Shown here one piece after another: positions 22,945 through 33,868 of a stretch of DNA of 64,000 nucleotides. Made by a program: the position numbers and the translations under genes. The notes beneath the pieces were generated by a model. It was not told the DNA's origin and made no database searches. It saw nothing but the letters and a program-made list of their open reading frames with translations. The stretch is taken from positions 1,360,726-1,424,725 of the forward strand of contig CM119265.1 of the NCBI GenBank assembly GCA_051294375.1. Reading direction: 5' to 3'. Position 1 is the first letter of the stretch. Every line of letters starts with the position of its first letter. The DNA comes from Paraspadella gotoi. Its lineage: Eukaryota; Chaetognatha.

Positions 22945-23092
22945 CGGACGTCGCGTCGGATGACGCAACCACGAGAGTGAGGCGTCGTCGCCCGAATTCG
23001 TCGTATGACGGAGACGGCGACCAAGGCGAGTCGTGCGTATGACGGTGGAGCGATCGTTCGCGGCGATCCGTCGTATTGAATGCTCTCTGCTG
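22945..23092 (-). pseudogene. Partial inverted copy of the RQYDDR exon
   Basis: The reverse complement includes CAATACGACGGATCGCCGCG and GACGAATTCGGGCGACGACG, matching 13,870-14,050. Several indels destroy the frame. A 25-N gap (23,097-23,121) follows. It may be a second diverged exon or a mis-joined read. Confidence 0.55.
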
Positions 23093-23121
23093 GTTTNNNN
23101 NNNNNNNNNNNNNNNNNNNNN

Positions 23122-24640
23122 AAAATTCTCAAAACATTTCTTTAATTGAAAATGTAAATAGGAGGATCATATAAGTTACAGAATTTCTCTGTAACTATTG
23201 CATGCATCTTGCAGATTGTGTAACTTTGGTTTTTAAAACCTAAAATGTATTGTTTCTTACCAGATTGGTAATTACTTCAACTTTTTGAAATATCTAAGCC
23301 AATACCGGATTAAAAGCATCATGTATTTATGACGGAAAAAGTTGTGCAACTTTATACGCCGTTCAAAATGAACTATTTCACTGCAAAAATTTTGTCGCTC
23401 CGCGTTTAAAATTATATTTAAACTTTTCGGAATCGTCTCCTAGTGAATAAACAAAATTTCTTTACAGTGTAGACATTTCTTCTTTTTTTTTTGTCATATA
23501 GTGATATATAGACAGTATTTTACAATATCTCTAAAAGAAGTAATATTATAGATTAGACTTTTATTAGTGTTTTCTAATTAGTATGAATTAGACTCGTAAA
23601 CCATGACGTGAACAAAGTGAAGTTAATTACGACATTATTTTATTTATTTATATGTATATTTGAGTAATATTTTTTTAAAACTAGAGTAGTATTTGTTATT
23701 AACATGATTTAGTCTAATCGCTTATTTGGTTTCTTTTTTCTTTTTTTTTCCTTTTTAAGTTTCTTATTAAACTCTCTTAGTAAGTTAGTATACTAATCTT
23801 TCTTTAGAGGGTTAGTTTTCAGGACAATTTATTATATATTCGTGTAAATTAAGTTCAATTGCTCTTAGGCTTGTCAAAAAATCTATGAGACATCCTATTT
23901 CAACATTAGGTAATTTTATTATGAAACATCACTTATTTTCTTTATGTTATTACAGCTTTCAGAGCTTCTCACAAAAAATAGATCTTTTCATTAGAAAACA
24001 TCAGCCAAACAAAATCTTCTAAAACTAAATATTCTACTTTCACGAAATTAGCAAAAAAATAATTAAATATTTTCGTCGCGTCCTTTTATAAGAAGAAGAT
24101 TTCATCATTTTTAGTTTTTTTTTTTTGTCGACATTTCTTGGATTTTATGTATTGGTATGTAAGGTAAATAAATTTGGGTACTATTTTCCGTGAGTGCCCC
24201 ATTTTTATTTATATTCTTTAAATTTAATTTTAATTCTAATATCTTGCTCTAGTTTTTTTATTAAAATTTATTTTTATCCATAATCCTTAATCCCTAACCT
24301 TATTTATTAATTCAAACCCTTATCTTAATTGTATTTATTAATTTAAACCCCTAATCCTTAACCATTATTTATTAATTTAAACCCTAATCCCTAACCCTTA
24401 TTTATTAATTTAAATCCTAATTTATAACCTTTATTTATTAATTTAAACCCTAATCCCTAAACCTTATTTATTAATGTTTAACCTTAATCTGTAAACCTAA
24501 TATCAACCAAAACTCTAACCAAATTCCTTCCCTAATCCTTATCTCCAACTCCAAACCTTAATATCAAACCGAAAAATAAACTTAATTATGAATTTAAGTT
24601 GAAATAGGGCGCATTCGAAGGGAAAAAACGTTTTTTCTTA
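23122..24640 (-). repeat. Inverted copy of 19.3-20.9 kb
   Basis: The AT-rich non-coding sequence mirrors 19.3-20.9 kb, including the telomere-like-core element at 24,178-24,630. No gene. Confidence 0.65.
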
Positions 24641-24684
24641 CTAAAACGATGAATATTACAAATAAAAATTAAATCCTGTTACAG

Positions 24685-24973
24685 ACTCAACCCGGCAACA
24701 ACAACAAGAACAACGACGACAACAACAACGTCAACAACAACAACAACGACGAAGACCCAAACGTTCACATCATCACAAGAAGAAGAGAAGAAAGACGCAG
24801 GGACGACGTCACATCAGCTACGATCACGAGGACACGCCCACTCACCACAGCGAACATCACGAGGGAAAACATCACCACTCACACTCGTCCGCTCACACTC
24901 ACTCCAGCAATCATCACAAGTCTCACCACGTCGAGGTCATATCACCTCACCACATCGATCATCTCATCACAAG
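24685..24973 (+). CDS. Gln/Arg then His/Ser-rich exon
   Basis: The acceptor is AAATCCTGTTACAG|. In the phase-1 frame (GAC) it reads DSTRQQQQEQRRQQQRQQQ, RRRPKRSHHHKKKRRKTQ, GRRHISYDHEDTPTHHSEHH, EGKHHHSHSSAHTHSSNHHK and SHHVEVISPHHIDHLITR. The inverted copy at 18,948 suggests the end is really a His-rich stretch closing at CACAAGG|TGAG, which would be phase 1; as written, AAG|GTTTGAG is phase 2, probably from an indel. Low-complexity Gln, Lys/Arg and His blocks in sequence repeat the zoned composition of the gene. PKR/KKKRRK are strong basic patches. The family is unknown. Confidence 0.65.
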
Positions 24974-25508
24974 GTTTGAGAGAGGGGACGAAGCTAACAT
25001 GGAGTGAAGGGGAGGGGAAAAGGGGGATGAGATTAGAGGTAACTGGAGAGAGAGAGAGGGAAATGGAGGCGAGAGAGAAGAGGTAATAGACGGAGAGAAG
25101 GGTAAATGGAGAGACGCAAAGAGAGAAAGTAAACACAGAGAGAGTTGAGATAGGAGAGTAAGGAGAGAGAAAGAGAGCAAAGAAAGCAGGAAAGAGAAGA
25201 AGCAAAGGAGAAAGATCCTGCTGAGAGCCCAGCAGCACGAGGAATAGAGAGAGAAAGAAAGAAAGAGAGAGAGAGAGAAAGAGGTTATTTAATATAATAT
25301 CAATTTTACCTTCCATTGCAAAGTCATTTATGGAAATGATAAATGTCAACTGTAAAGTTAACGGTTATGACGTCTCGGCGGCCGGCGGCCTTAATGATTC
25401 TAACTTGGAGGCAGATTGATCGCAGCTCGGAGACAGACGAAATATGATAAAAGTCTGTCTGTCTATCTCTTTCTATTTGTATGTCTGTGCCTTTCTCCTT
25501 ATCTAATC

Positions 25509-25814
25509 TTATTTTTATGGGCTCTCTTTTCTCAGAACCCCTTATTTCATCTTAAATTCGGATTTAGTAATATGAATAATTTTTTGAATTAAAGATTAGT
25601 TAGCTGGTTTGGGTTAAGGATTAAGTTTGGGATTAGGTGAGTGATTAAGATAGGTTTTGTTTTTGCTTAGAGATTAGGGTTAAAAATAAAGGTTTGGGTT
25701 CAGGATTAGGGGTTGGGTTATAAGTTTAAAAATATGTTTAATCTAGATATTTAGCTAAAAAATAAATTATAAGATAAAGGAACAGAAATAGGGCGTTCTG
25801 GGAAAAGAGAGCCT
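25509..25814. mobile_element. Inverted-repeat element with telomere-like core
   Basis: Begins GGGCTCTCTTTTCTCAGAAC and ends TAGGGCGTTCTGGGAAAAGA plus GAGCC. It is an inverted copy of 18,129-18,437. The core contains GGATTAGGGGTTGGG. Confidence 0.6.
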
Positions 25815-25940
25815 ATAATATTACTTTTTTTAAATTCTCAAGTCTCAATTCGCAATTTTAATTATGGAATTTAAAAAAAAATGATTCTTAGTCTTTCATT
25901 TATAAAAACGCTCTATTTCTATTCTTAAGTTTTTAGTCGG

Positions 25941-26529
25941 NNNNNNNNNNAACTTGTTTAACTTAATTTTAACCTTAATATATAACCAAACCCAAAGCCT
26001 TATCCCAAACCATAATTTTTAACTCTCATCTTTAACCTTAACCTAATCTTTAACCCTAACCCTAACCCTAAACCTAAGTTCCTAACGCTAATCCCTAACC
26101 CTAATCACTAAACTAATCTTTATTCCTTAACCTTTTCTCTAACCTTTACCCTAATTTTATTATGAATTTTTAATGAAATTGGAGAAAATTAGGCCGAAAT
26201 ATTTTTTCTTGAAAATAATGAGTTTTATGCGATAAATATAATTTTTTTGGATTGGGGGAAAACAAAATTGACTACATAAGTATTTTTTATAATTCCTTCC
26301 TTTTTTTGATTGGATGAATTTTACAACAATTGAGAGAGAAAGTCTACGCAAGTCTTATTTAGCTTTTTTAAGTTTTAAAAAATGGTCACAGTTTCACAGC
26401 TGAGTAAATTAAGTAAATCAAGTTTCATTTGCAATTCTGTCTTGAAGCCGCTTCGTCTTCAGAGCAAAGTTGACAACGTGAAACGATTATGATATTTCGT
26501 TTTTTTCATGTGTTTAATATTTATCTATC

Positions 26530-26567
<38 letters not shown>

Positions 26568-26930
26568 AAAGCCGAGGAGAATAGAGAAAGAGAGATGAGG
26601 GAGGAGAGAAAGGAAAATGAGAGAGAGAGACATGGAGAAGGGAGAGACCGAGAGAGGAAAAGAAGAATGAAAGAGAGAAACGAGAAGAAGAGAGAGGGAG
26701 GAGATGAGAGAGAAGAGGTTACTAGATTTCNNNNNNNNNNNNNNNNNNNNNNNNNNNNNNNNNNNNNNNNNNNNNNNNNNNNNNNNNNNNNNNNNNNNNN
26801 NNNNNNNNNNNNNNNNNNNNNNNNNNNGCTTGAAGCAAAAAATAAACTATCTCCTAATTTACAACTTTTCACTTGGTTAATTTTGTTGAAAATTTAATAA
26901 AAGTGGTGAACTTCTTTGATAAAGCAAATA
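25941..26930 (-). repeat. Inverted copy of 14.15-15.25 kb, with gaps
   Basis: Begins after a 10-N join. It includes TAACCCTAACCCTAACCC (near 26,050), about three true vertebrate/mollusc-type telomere units. The 97-N gap (26,731-26,827) lies where the His-rich exon of 14,424 should be. A CT array is at 26,532-26,565. Confidence 0.65.
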
Positions 26931-26933
26931 CAA

Positions 26934-26934
26934 A

Positions 26935-27025
<91 letters not shown>

Positions 27026-27052
27026 AGAAATAAATAAATAAATAAATAAATA
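26934..27052. repeat. (AAAT)n array
   Basis: About 29 AAAT units, one AAAG interruption. Confidence 0.95.
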
Positions 27053-27175
27053 CAACGAAAATGTATTTTATTGATTCACCATATTTCTGAACCAAAAATA
27101 TGTCTCTAAAAATTGTTGTCAACAGTAATAATTTCTTTTAAAGGAGAGAAAATGATTTTGAGGGGAATGACTAAT

Positions 27176-27252
27176 GAGAGAGAGACACTCTAATGAGAGA
27201 GAGACACTCTAATGAGAGAGAGACACTCTAATGAGAGAGAGACACTCTAAGA
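27176..27252. repeat. 19-bp tandem repeat, four copies
   Basis: Unit AATGAGAGAGAGACACTCT, four near-identical copies. Inverted counterpart at 44,135-44,210. Confidence 0.9.
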
Positions 27253-27744
27253 AATAAATTGAGTCGTAAGCTCCAAATTAATTACGATAGAGAGAAATTT
27301 TGAGGGCAGCTTAATACTATTTTCGAGGTTCCAGTTAAAGAATTTTACGAGCGAGAGAAATTATCGATTTTATTGTCAAATTAGGAAAATTATGAGATAG
27401 AAAAGGGATAGAAAAGGGATAGAAAAGGGATGGAAAAGGGATAGAAAGGAAAGTAATTAGAGAGAAAGTAGAGATATGAAAAAGGGAAGAGAAAAAATAA
27501 GGAAAGGAAAAGAACTTAGCAAAGGGAAAAGAAAGGAGAGATCTTCTTTGACGACAACAACAATAAAATGAATAAAAACAAGAGATTGAAAATTCATTAT
27601 GAATTTCAAATAAACTAAACGAAGCTTTCGTTTTCTTTTCTTTTATATATATCTTTTATATACAAACTTCTCGAATATAAATTTTACTCCCAAGATTAAT
27701 CGCTTCATCTATATTTCTTTCCTTTCTTTTCGTCCAACACCACG

Positions 27745-27790
<46 letters not shown>

Positions 27791-27910
27791 CTCTCCCCTC
27801 CTCTCCTCTATTCTCCCTCTCCATCTCTCTCCATCTCTCTCTATCTCTCTCTCTACTCTCTCTCTCTCTCTTTCTCTCCCCCTCTCTCTCCCTCTCTCTC
27901 CCTCTACCCC
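27253..27910. other. Intron with GA-AT and CT tracts
   Basis: Nothing coding is seen. A repeated GGGATAGAAAA motif (27,400-27,440) and a long CT tract (27,750-27,905) lead into the next acceptor. Confidence 0.6.
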
Positions 27911-27914
27911 ACAG

Positions 27915-28082
27915 ATCACCATCATCATCATCATCATCACCACAAACATCGAGGATCGACTCACTCACACTATTCCGATCACCACCGATATTCGAATGAA
28001 GTAAAGAGTGAGACTCACGATCATCACTCGACTGTGGAGAATCACAAGAGCGAGAAGAGGAGGAGAAGAAGGAGGAAGAGGA
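27915..28082 (+). CDS. His-rich exon ending in a poly-basic tail
   Basis: The acceptor is CTCTACCCCACAG| and the donor AGAGGA|GTAAGT. The length is 168 nt, phase 1-1. The product starts with DHHHHHHHHHKHRGSTHSHY, then SDHHRYSNEVKSETHDHHS, TVENHKSEK and ends in RRRRRRKR. The basic end looks like a proprotein-convertase site or a polyanion-binding patch (inference). This is the best preserved of the His exons. The inverted copy at 43,257-43,425 keeps most of the sequence with one net extra base. The following intron has GTTGTT repeats. Confidence 0.75.
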
Positions 28083-28321
28083 GTAAGTTCTTGTTGTTGT
28101 TGTTGTTGTTGTTGTTCTAACTTGATGGTGATATTAAAAAGAGGAAGAGGTTGTTATTTTTGTTGTTGTTGTTGTTGTTCAGTTTTTAAAGTTGTTAGAG
28201 ATGTTGTTGTTGTTGTTGTTATCTCAGTTGCCTTATTTTACAAGAACACCCGATGTGATTAGGGTTAGGGATTAATTATAAAATATATTAAATATAAATA
28301 TTAAAGTATTGGATAAATGAA

Positions 28322-28455
28322 CAAAAATGGGGCACTATCGGAAAAGAGAGCCAAGAAATGGGGCACTCTCGGAAAAGAGAGCCGAGAAATTGGGCACTTT
28401 CAGAAAAGAAAGCCAAGAAATGAGGCACTCTCGGAAAAGAGAGCCCAAAAAGGAA
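28322..28455. repeat. 31-bp tandem repeat, four copies
   Basis: Each unit carries GGGCACTCTCGGAAAAGAGA then GCCAAGAAAT. The unit is the terminal motif of the telomere-like-core elements, here tandemly repeated. The inverted copy at 42,885-43,015 is less regular. Confidence 0.85.
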
Positions 28456-28644
28456 AGTGAGCTTTCTGGTTGTTGTTATGATTTGTTTGTTTTTTTGTTG
28501 TCGTTGTTGTTTTTAGCCTCTTGATCTCCTTTTTTTCTCGTCGTCGTCGTCGTCGTCTTTTCAATTAGTTTCGGTTTTTAACCATTAATTAATTTTTGTT
28601 CTTTTTTCTTTTTTCTGAATATCAGATTTTCCTTCAGTCATCAG

Positions 28645-28671
28645 ACTTTTGGTCTCCGAAGCATAAACGAC

Positions 28672-28715
<44 letters not shown>

Positions 28716-28776
28716 AGGAAGAAGAAGAAGAAAAAACATTTGACGAAAACAAAAAGAAACACAAAAAAATGTTTTG
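28645..28776 (+). CDS. Poly-Arg/Lys exon (possible)
   Basis: With the acceptor CAGTCATCAG| and junction codon AAC, the frame reads NFWSPKHKRRRQ, a long Arg run from a CGA array, Lys repeats, then HLTKTKRNTKKCFG to a weak phase-1 donor TTTTG|GTTTCT. That gives 132 nt, phase 1-1. An upstream acceptor (CCTTCAG|) in the same phase would run into a stop, so the one chosen is the better option. The inverted copy at 42,570-42,690 differs at the donor (TTTGCGTTT), which weakens the 3' boundary. The extreme basic content could simply reflect a CGA microsatellite. Confidence 0.4.
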
Positions 28777-28959
28777 GTTTCTGCGCGAGGCATTTTATAT
28801 TTCTTTTTCTTTTTCTTATTTTTTTTTTTGACTTATTTTTTAACATTTTTTTTAACATTTTTATTTTGTAATTCTAATTTTTTTAATTCTTAAGTTCAAT
28901 TTAACGTACGATTCGCTATTTTTTCACTCAATTCAAAAATGTACAAAATTGACAATGAC

Positions 28960-28962
<3 letters not shown>

Positions 28963-29029
<67 letters not shown>

Positions 29030-29044
29030 GCTCTCTCTCTCTCT
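28963..29044. repeat. (CT)n microsatellite
   Basis: About 80 bp, with a short TTCTCT interruption. Intronic. Confidence 0.9.
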
Positions 29045-29199
29045 TTTGTCCATCCTGAACCCTTTTTTTATTATAAATTCATTTAAATTGTTCTTTGTTC
29101 ATTGTCCAATTATTTTTTTAGGCAAACCTATATAAATTTTTTAATGTTAGAAAAAATGGATTTTTTTTGTGAAGAGAGAAACAAGTTTGAGCCAACAAT

Positions 29200-30047
29200 G
29201 TCGGATCTGCCCACGATCATTATCGGTAATTAATTAATAATAATTAATTAATAATTAATTCAAGTTAATTAATTATTTAATAATTATAATAATTAATTTA
29301 TTCATGTTAATTATTTAATTAATTAGGCAATTAATTAATTAATTTGATCACAAATGTTTGTTTTGATTGATTAATTGACTGATAATTAATTATTGATTAA
29401 TTAATTGACTAATTGATTAATTAACTGATTAATTATTTGATTAATTAATACATCTTGCATTTACATTTAAAATAAAAAGAAAAGAAGCTTAATCAATTAG
29501 TGAAATAGGTTCTTTGTTTTTTCTATTTAAACTCATTTCCACTCAACGATTCCATCGAAACTTGATTTCCAGTTTAATAATACACTTTTCTACCCAAATA
29601 CAAAATTTCAAGTCAATCGCGAAAATTGTGAAATATATTTTTTTCTTTTTTTCCCTTTAAACTTATTTCCACTCAAATGATTCCATGGAATCTTCATATA
29701 CAGGTCAATCACACACTTTCCTACCCACACACAAAATTTCATTCCAATCCATCCATCCAATCATGAGTAATTAGTGTTTTTTGCTAAGGTGGGACGGACG
29801 GACGGACGGACGGACGGACGGACTGACGGACTGATGGATGGACGGATGGACGGACTGAGGGACTGAGGGACTGACGGACGGATGGACGGACGGACAGACG
29901 GACGGATGGACATTTTTTTTTTGCATAATTTATCATAATTCGATATTCTGACATGATATAAGTGACTGCCTGACAATATTGAGGGGGTGGACCGACAAAC
30001 CGACAAAGTGAATTATAGAGTCGGGATCTGCTGAAAGCAGATCCGAC
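29200..30047 (+). mobile_element. Helentron-like element, short form
   Basis: Left end GTCGGATCTGC (29,200-29,210) after TTTGAGCCAACAAT. An AATTAATTAA block (29,225-29,450) follows, then two core repeats of about 130-160 bp sharing AAACTCATTTCCACTCAA and CACACTTTCCTACCCA. Next is an ACGG/ACTG microsatellite (29,791-29,910), then the perfect hairpin of GTCGGGATCTGC with AGCAGATCCGAC (30,020-30,047) followed by TAAAAA. No ORF. Related copies: 41,220-42,129 and 50,171-51,064 (both inverted). Confidence 0.7.
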
Positions 30048-30494
30048 TAAAAAAAGTAATCAATCGATTCAACACAAAAAAAAAGAGAAAAAAGTTGAAA
30101 ATCGATTTTTCATTAATTTTTTTTGTCGGATTTTTCTTTTCCCATTTTTAAAAGTCACGGAATTTGCTAAAGGTAAATATTTAAAAAAATATATATGCAA
30201 TGAAAGCAAATTGATTGCTCAGGGCACAATAATTGCACTAAAGGAAGTAATTAGCATGAAACGCAAACGCACTATGTATGTCTCATTAACTAAGCATGTC
30301 TGATTAATTAAGCTTGTCTCATTAACTAAGCTTTTTTTATTTTTAATACCAACAGTATTAACATTAACTAAGCTTGTCTCATTAACTTTTGGCAAAACAA
30401 AAACTAACATCTTTTTGAAAATTTAGTTAATTGCACAAAGTAATTAAAATAATTTGGATTTAACGAATTGTGATTGCATAGCGACCGAGGGAAA

Positions 30495-30550
30495 GAATCA
30501 CATGATCGCATGATCGCATGATCGCATGATCGCATGATCGCATGATCGCT
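30495..30550. repeat. 8-bp tandem repeat GCATGATC
   Basis: Six perfect units of a GATC-containing octamer. The inverted copies at about 40,725 and 49,680 have fewer and broken units. Confidence 0.9.
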
Positions 30551-32420
30551 TCAAAATAACACTTTGATCGCAACTGACATAAACAACAACAACCATAAAC
30601 AAACATTATGGATTTTTTTTAAATAAAAGAGTTTTTAAAATGTAAATTGGAGTGTGAACGCTCTCCAAAAATTAAAATAACCTAAAAAAATTTCATATAA
30701 CTACTATTTTATAATCATCTATACCACATTAAGCTAATGATGTTCTTAAGACTGAAAAACGTTTTTTTTTATCGATAGTGACTCAGTCTGACCCCAAACT
30801 CAGTATGACCCCAAACGTCCTCAGATTTACCCCAAACTGACCCCGATTTTTTTTCAGACAAGAAAAAGAGACACAACTAAAATTTTGACTTGGAGAGATT
30901 AAGAGGCTTTTTCCCGATTTCTTTTTTCTTGATTTATTTTTTTAAATTAAAAAAAATATTTCGGTTTCTTTTTTTTGCTTTTTTAAATAATTTTTGCTTA
31001 ATCATTTTTTTTTCTTTTATATTTTTTCTTCCTCCCCTTCTTTTTCTCCTCTTTTAGAAAAATTATAAAATTTAAAAAAAATATTCTAATTGAAAAATTA
31101 TGAAAGTGAAAAAATTATGCTAATTAAAAAAATTATTCAAATTGAAAATATTATGCAAGTTTAAAAAACTATGCATGTTGAAAAAATTATGAACGATGAA
31201 TTTAAGTAAATTAATTTCAATTTAAGTAAATTAAACAAAGTGATGTAAGTTTAAATAATGAATAAAATATTTAAACTATAATTTTTATATATTTTTTTTA
31301 GAATATTTTGTTTTTCATCAGTTTCAAATGCACTGATGAAGAACAAAAATTATTGTTCGAAAGATGTCTGCATTTAATAATAATAAAAATTCGTTGTGAA
31401 AATCAAATATCTGTTTCTAAATATTCAACCAACGAAAACAAAAAGAAAACAAACAAATAATTTTTTTTTCAAATTATAAAATATTTTTTACCGAAGTAAC
31501 AGTTCATTTTAATTTCTTGAAAGCGATTTACATGAATTGGCGCTGGCACTTTTCCATTTTTCCTCCTTTCTTAATTTCCTCCTTTCCTCTCTTTGTCTTC
31601 CTTTCCTTTTTCTCTCTTCCTCCCTTTCCTCCCTCGTGAATATTTTGACTTGGAAAGTGAAGAGACCAACTGACTGACCTCAGAACCAAACGATTTCACA
31701 TGAAACCGGAAACTCTATATATATAACTTTATATCTTTTTACATCGAATATAAACGTAGCGGATGTGGAAGAAAATAAAACATTTAAAGCCTCAACTTTT
31801 TTATAATCATAAAAAAACTTCATTTAATTAGCTTTGGATATATTTTTTTTTCTGTCCAAAAAAAAACATAGCTATTAGTATTAAAAATATTATTAGTACA
31901 ATTAATAGGTTTAACCATCTGTATTTTAGCTTCAATTAACAATTTGTTTTTCCGCTTTCCCTAATTCCCACATTCTTTCCTTTCTTGACGCGACAAAAAA
32001 AAAGTTGTTCTCTCTCGTCTCTCTCTCTCTCTCTCTCGTCTCTCTCTCTCTTCTCTCTCGTCTCCCCTACTTCCCTCCCTCTCTCTCTTTCTCTTCACAA
32101 CCCACTTGCCCCATCACCTCTCTCTCTCTCCTACCCATGTCCCTACCCTCTCTCTCAGCCCTTCCTCCCTCCCTCTGATCTACTCCTCTGCCGTCCGTCT
32201 CTCTGTCTCTCACCATGCTCCCACCCTCCTGCCCCTGCTCCCTTCTATCTCGTCTGCTCCCTCCCTCCCTGTCTCTACTCCCTCTCGTCTCTTCTCGTCA
32301 CACCCCCATATGGCCCCCGATTCCCTCTGCTCTCTTCCCTCTTCCGCATTCCTCCCTTCTCCCTTCCTCTCCTCTCACTCTCTACGCCCTCTCTCTCTTC
32401 TCTTCCACCACCCTCCTCCC
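30551..32420. other. Intron, AT-rich then CT-rich
   Basis: No exon signal is seen. The CT/CCT-rich tract (31,985-32,420) gives Ser/Leu/Pro frames that I attribute to the polypyrimidine sequence before the next acceptor. Inverted copies lie at 34.9-37.3 and 48.1-49.5 kb. Confidence 0.6.
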
Positions 32421-32426
32421 CCCAAG

Positions 32427-32692
32427 TTCGCCTCCGTCGTTATCACCACTACCATCACCATCACGACATTCGCCATCACGTTCACACGAGCTATCATCAC
32501 AGATGGATCGATTCGATCATCATCACAGTCTATCATCATCACCCATCGCAAGAATCCACGTCACAAACTGGACCGAGGAATCATCATCATCATCGTTATT
32601 CATCATCATTCTTCACGACATCGGACGAGAAGCCAAGCAGGAGTCCAAGCATCTGTGGAAGAGCGAGAAACATTCCAAGCATCTATCACGAG
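32427..32692 (+). CDS. His-rich exon followed by Lys/Ser/His segment
   Basis: The acceptor CTCCTCCCCCCAAG| fits phase 1 (GTT), giving VRLRRYHHYHHHHDIRHH, then a His/Arg stretch. The frame is broken by at least one indel near 32,515. After it the other frame reads HDIGREAKQESKHLWKSEKH, SKHLSR and reaches CACGAG, where the inverted copy (35,115-35,428) has an intact donor G|GTGATT. The corrected exon would be phase 1-1. Two noisy copies allow only an approximate protein. The motif SKHL occurs twice. If not spliced, frames run to stops between 32,695 and 32,800. Confidence 0.5.
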
Positions 32693-32879
32693 TGATAAGC
32701 AAGCAAAATACAGGGAGAAAAGCAATCGAAGCTTGGTCGCTTCTTGACGCTGATACGGAATTGTTCCAGCTTCGATATTTAATTACTTATAAATAGAATT
32801 AAAAAAAGTTTCAATAATTAAGGCGAAAATTTAAAAATATAACATATTGAAAAAACCTAAAACAGGCGAAAGTCTTGAT

Positions 32880-32910
32880 TAAAGTGTCTGCCCCTCTCTC
32901 TCTCGCTTTT

Positions 32911-32959
<49 letters not shown>

Positions 32960-33038
32960 TCTCTCTCTCTTCTTTTTTTTTTTTCTCTTTTTTCTCTCTT
33001 TGCTCTCTTTTTCATCTCTCTTCTTCTCTCTCTCGTCT

Positions 33039-33073
<35 letters not shown>

Positions 33074-33080
33074 TAGGAAG
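32880..33080. repeat. CT-rich tract
   Basis: Imperfect CT array. The GA-rich counterpart at 34,705-34,880 marks the inverted duplication whose centre is near 33.9 kb. Confidence 0.8.
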
Positions 33081-33368
33081 CGTCATTTTGCTTGAATCAA
33101 AGGAAGAGATTATAATAAGTCAACAGAAGGACGAAAGAGATAAATATATATATTAGATAATAAATAAATGGAAGAATTAATGATAAAAAGAAAAGAATAA
33201 ACCCCTGATGTATTAGAGATAGTATAAAAGGGCGTATTTGCATATTAGATAATCATCCCTCACAATAATGTTATCGTATGCTAAGGCTTTTCGCTGAAGT
33301 AAGTAAACTGCCCGGGAAATGACACTTCCCTGGGAAGATCCCTACGACTGGCTGGGATTTATTATATT

Positions 33369-33718
33369 TTTGGCTCTATTTTCCCAGAACGCCCCTTTTC
33401 TGTATCTTGATCCCAAACTTTAATCTAAATATATATTTTTTTAATTTAAAACTAATTCGTTAACAATATTTGCAAACTTTAACCTAACCCAAAACCCTAA
33501 AGCTAATTAAATTTTACGCATAAACCTTTATTCCTAATTTCTATTCCTAACCCTTAACCTTAAATTGTAATCTCTAACCTAATCTTTATCCAAATCAACC
33601 AACCTTAATCATTAACCCAATTTTTAACCAAATCCCTAACCCTAATATCTAATTTTTAACTGAAAAAAAAATTTAATTCGAAATTTAAGATAAAACGGGG
33701 CGTTCTGGGAAAATAAGG
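33369..33718. mobile_element. Inverted-repeat element with telomere-like core (best copy)
   Basis: The left TIR includes TTTTCCCAGAACGCCCC and the right end GGGGCGTTCTGGGAAAA, exact inverse over 17 bp. The ~300-bp interior is made of CTAACCCAAAACCCTAA, CCTAACCCTTAACC and similar. No ORF, so it is a MITE-like non-autonomous element. Target duplication is unclear. Confidence 0.7.
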
Positions 33719-33868
33719 ACAAATTTTTATGATAATGAAAACTCGTATACAAATCTGAACGAACATTATTAGACTGATTCCCTTAAAATCCCGTCGCATG
33801 AAAATATATTTTAAAATCCTTTAATTTATCAGACCAATCACCAATCACCAATCAATGGACCCTTCACT

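Noticed and set aside
21516-22963. Two identical frames starting MFVGANKDIWLV
   Set aside because: CT-array translation inside an assembly duplicate; no splice context or codon bias.
26040-26100. True chromosome end (TAACCC)n
   Set aside because: Only about three exact units, embedded in degenerate repeats with sequence continuing on both sides; interstitial.
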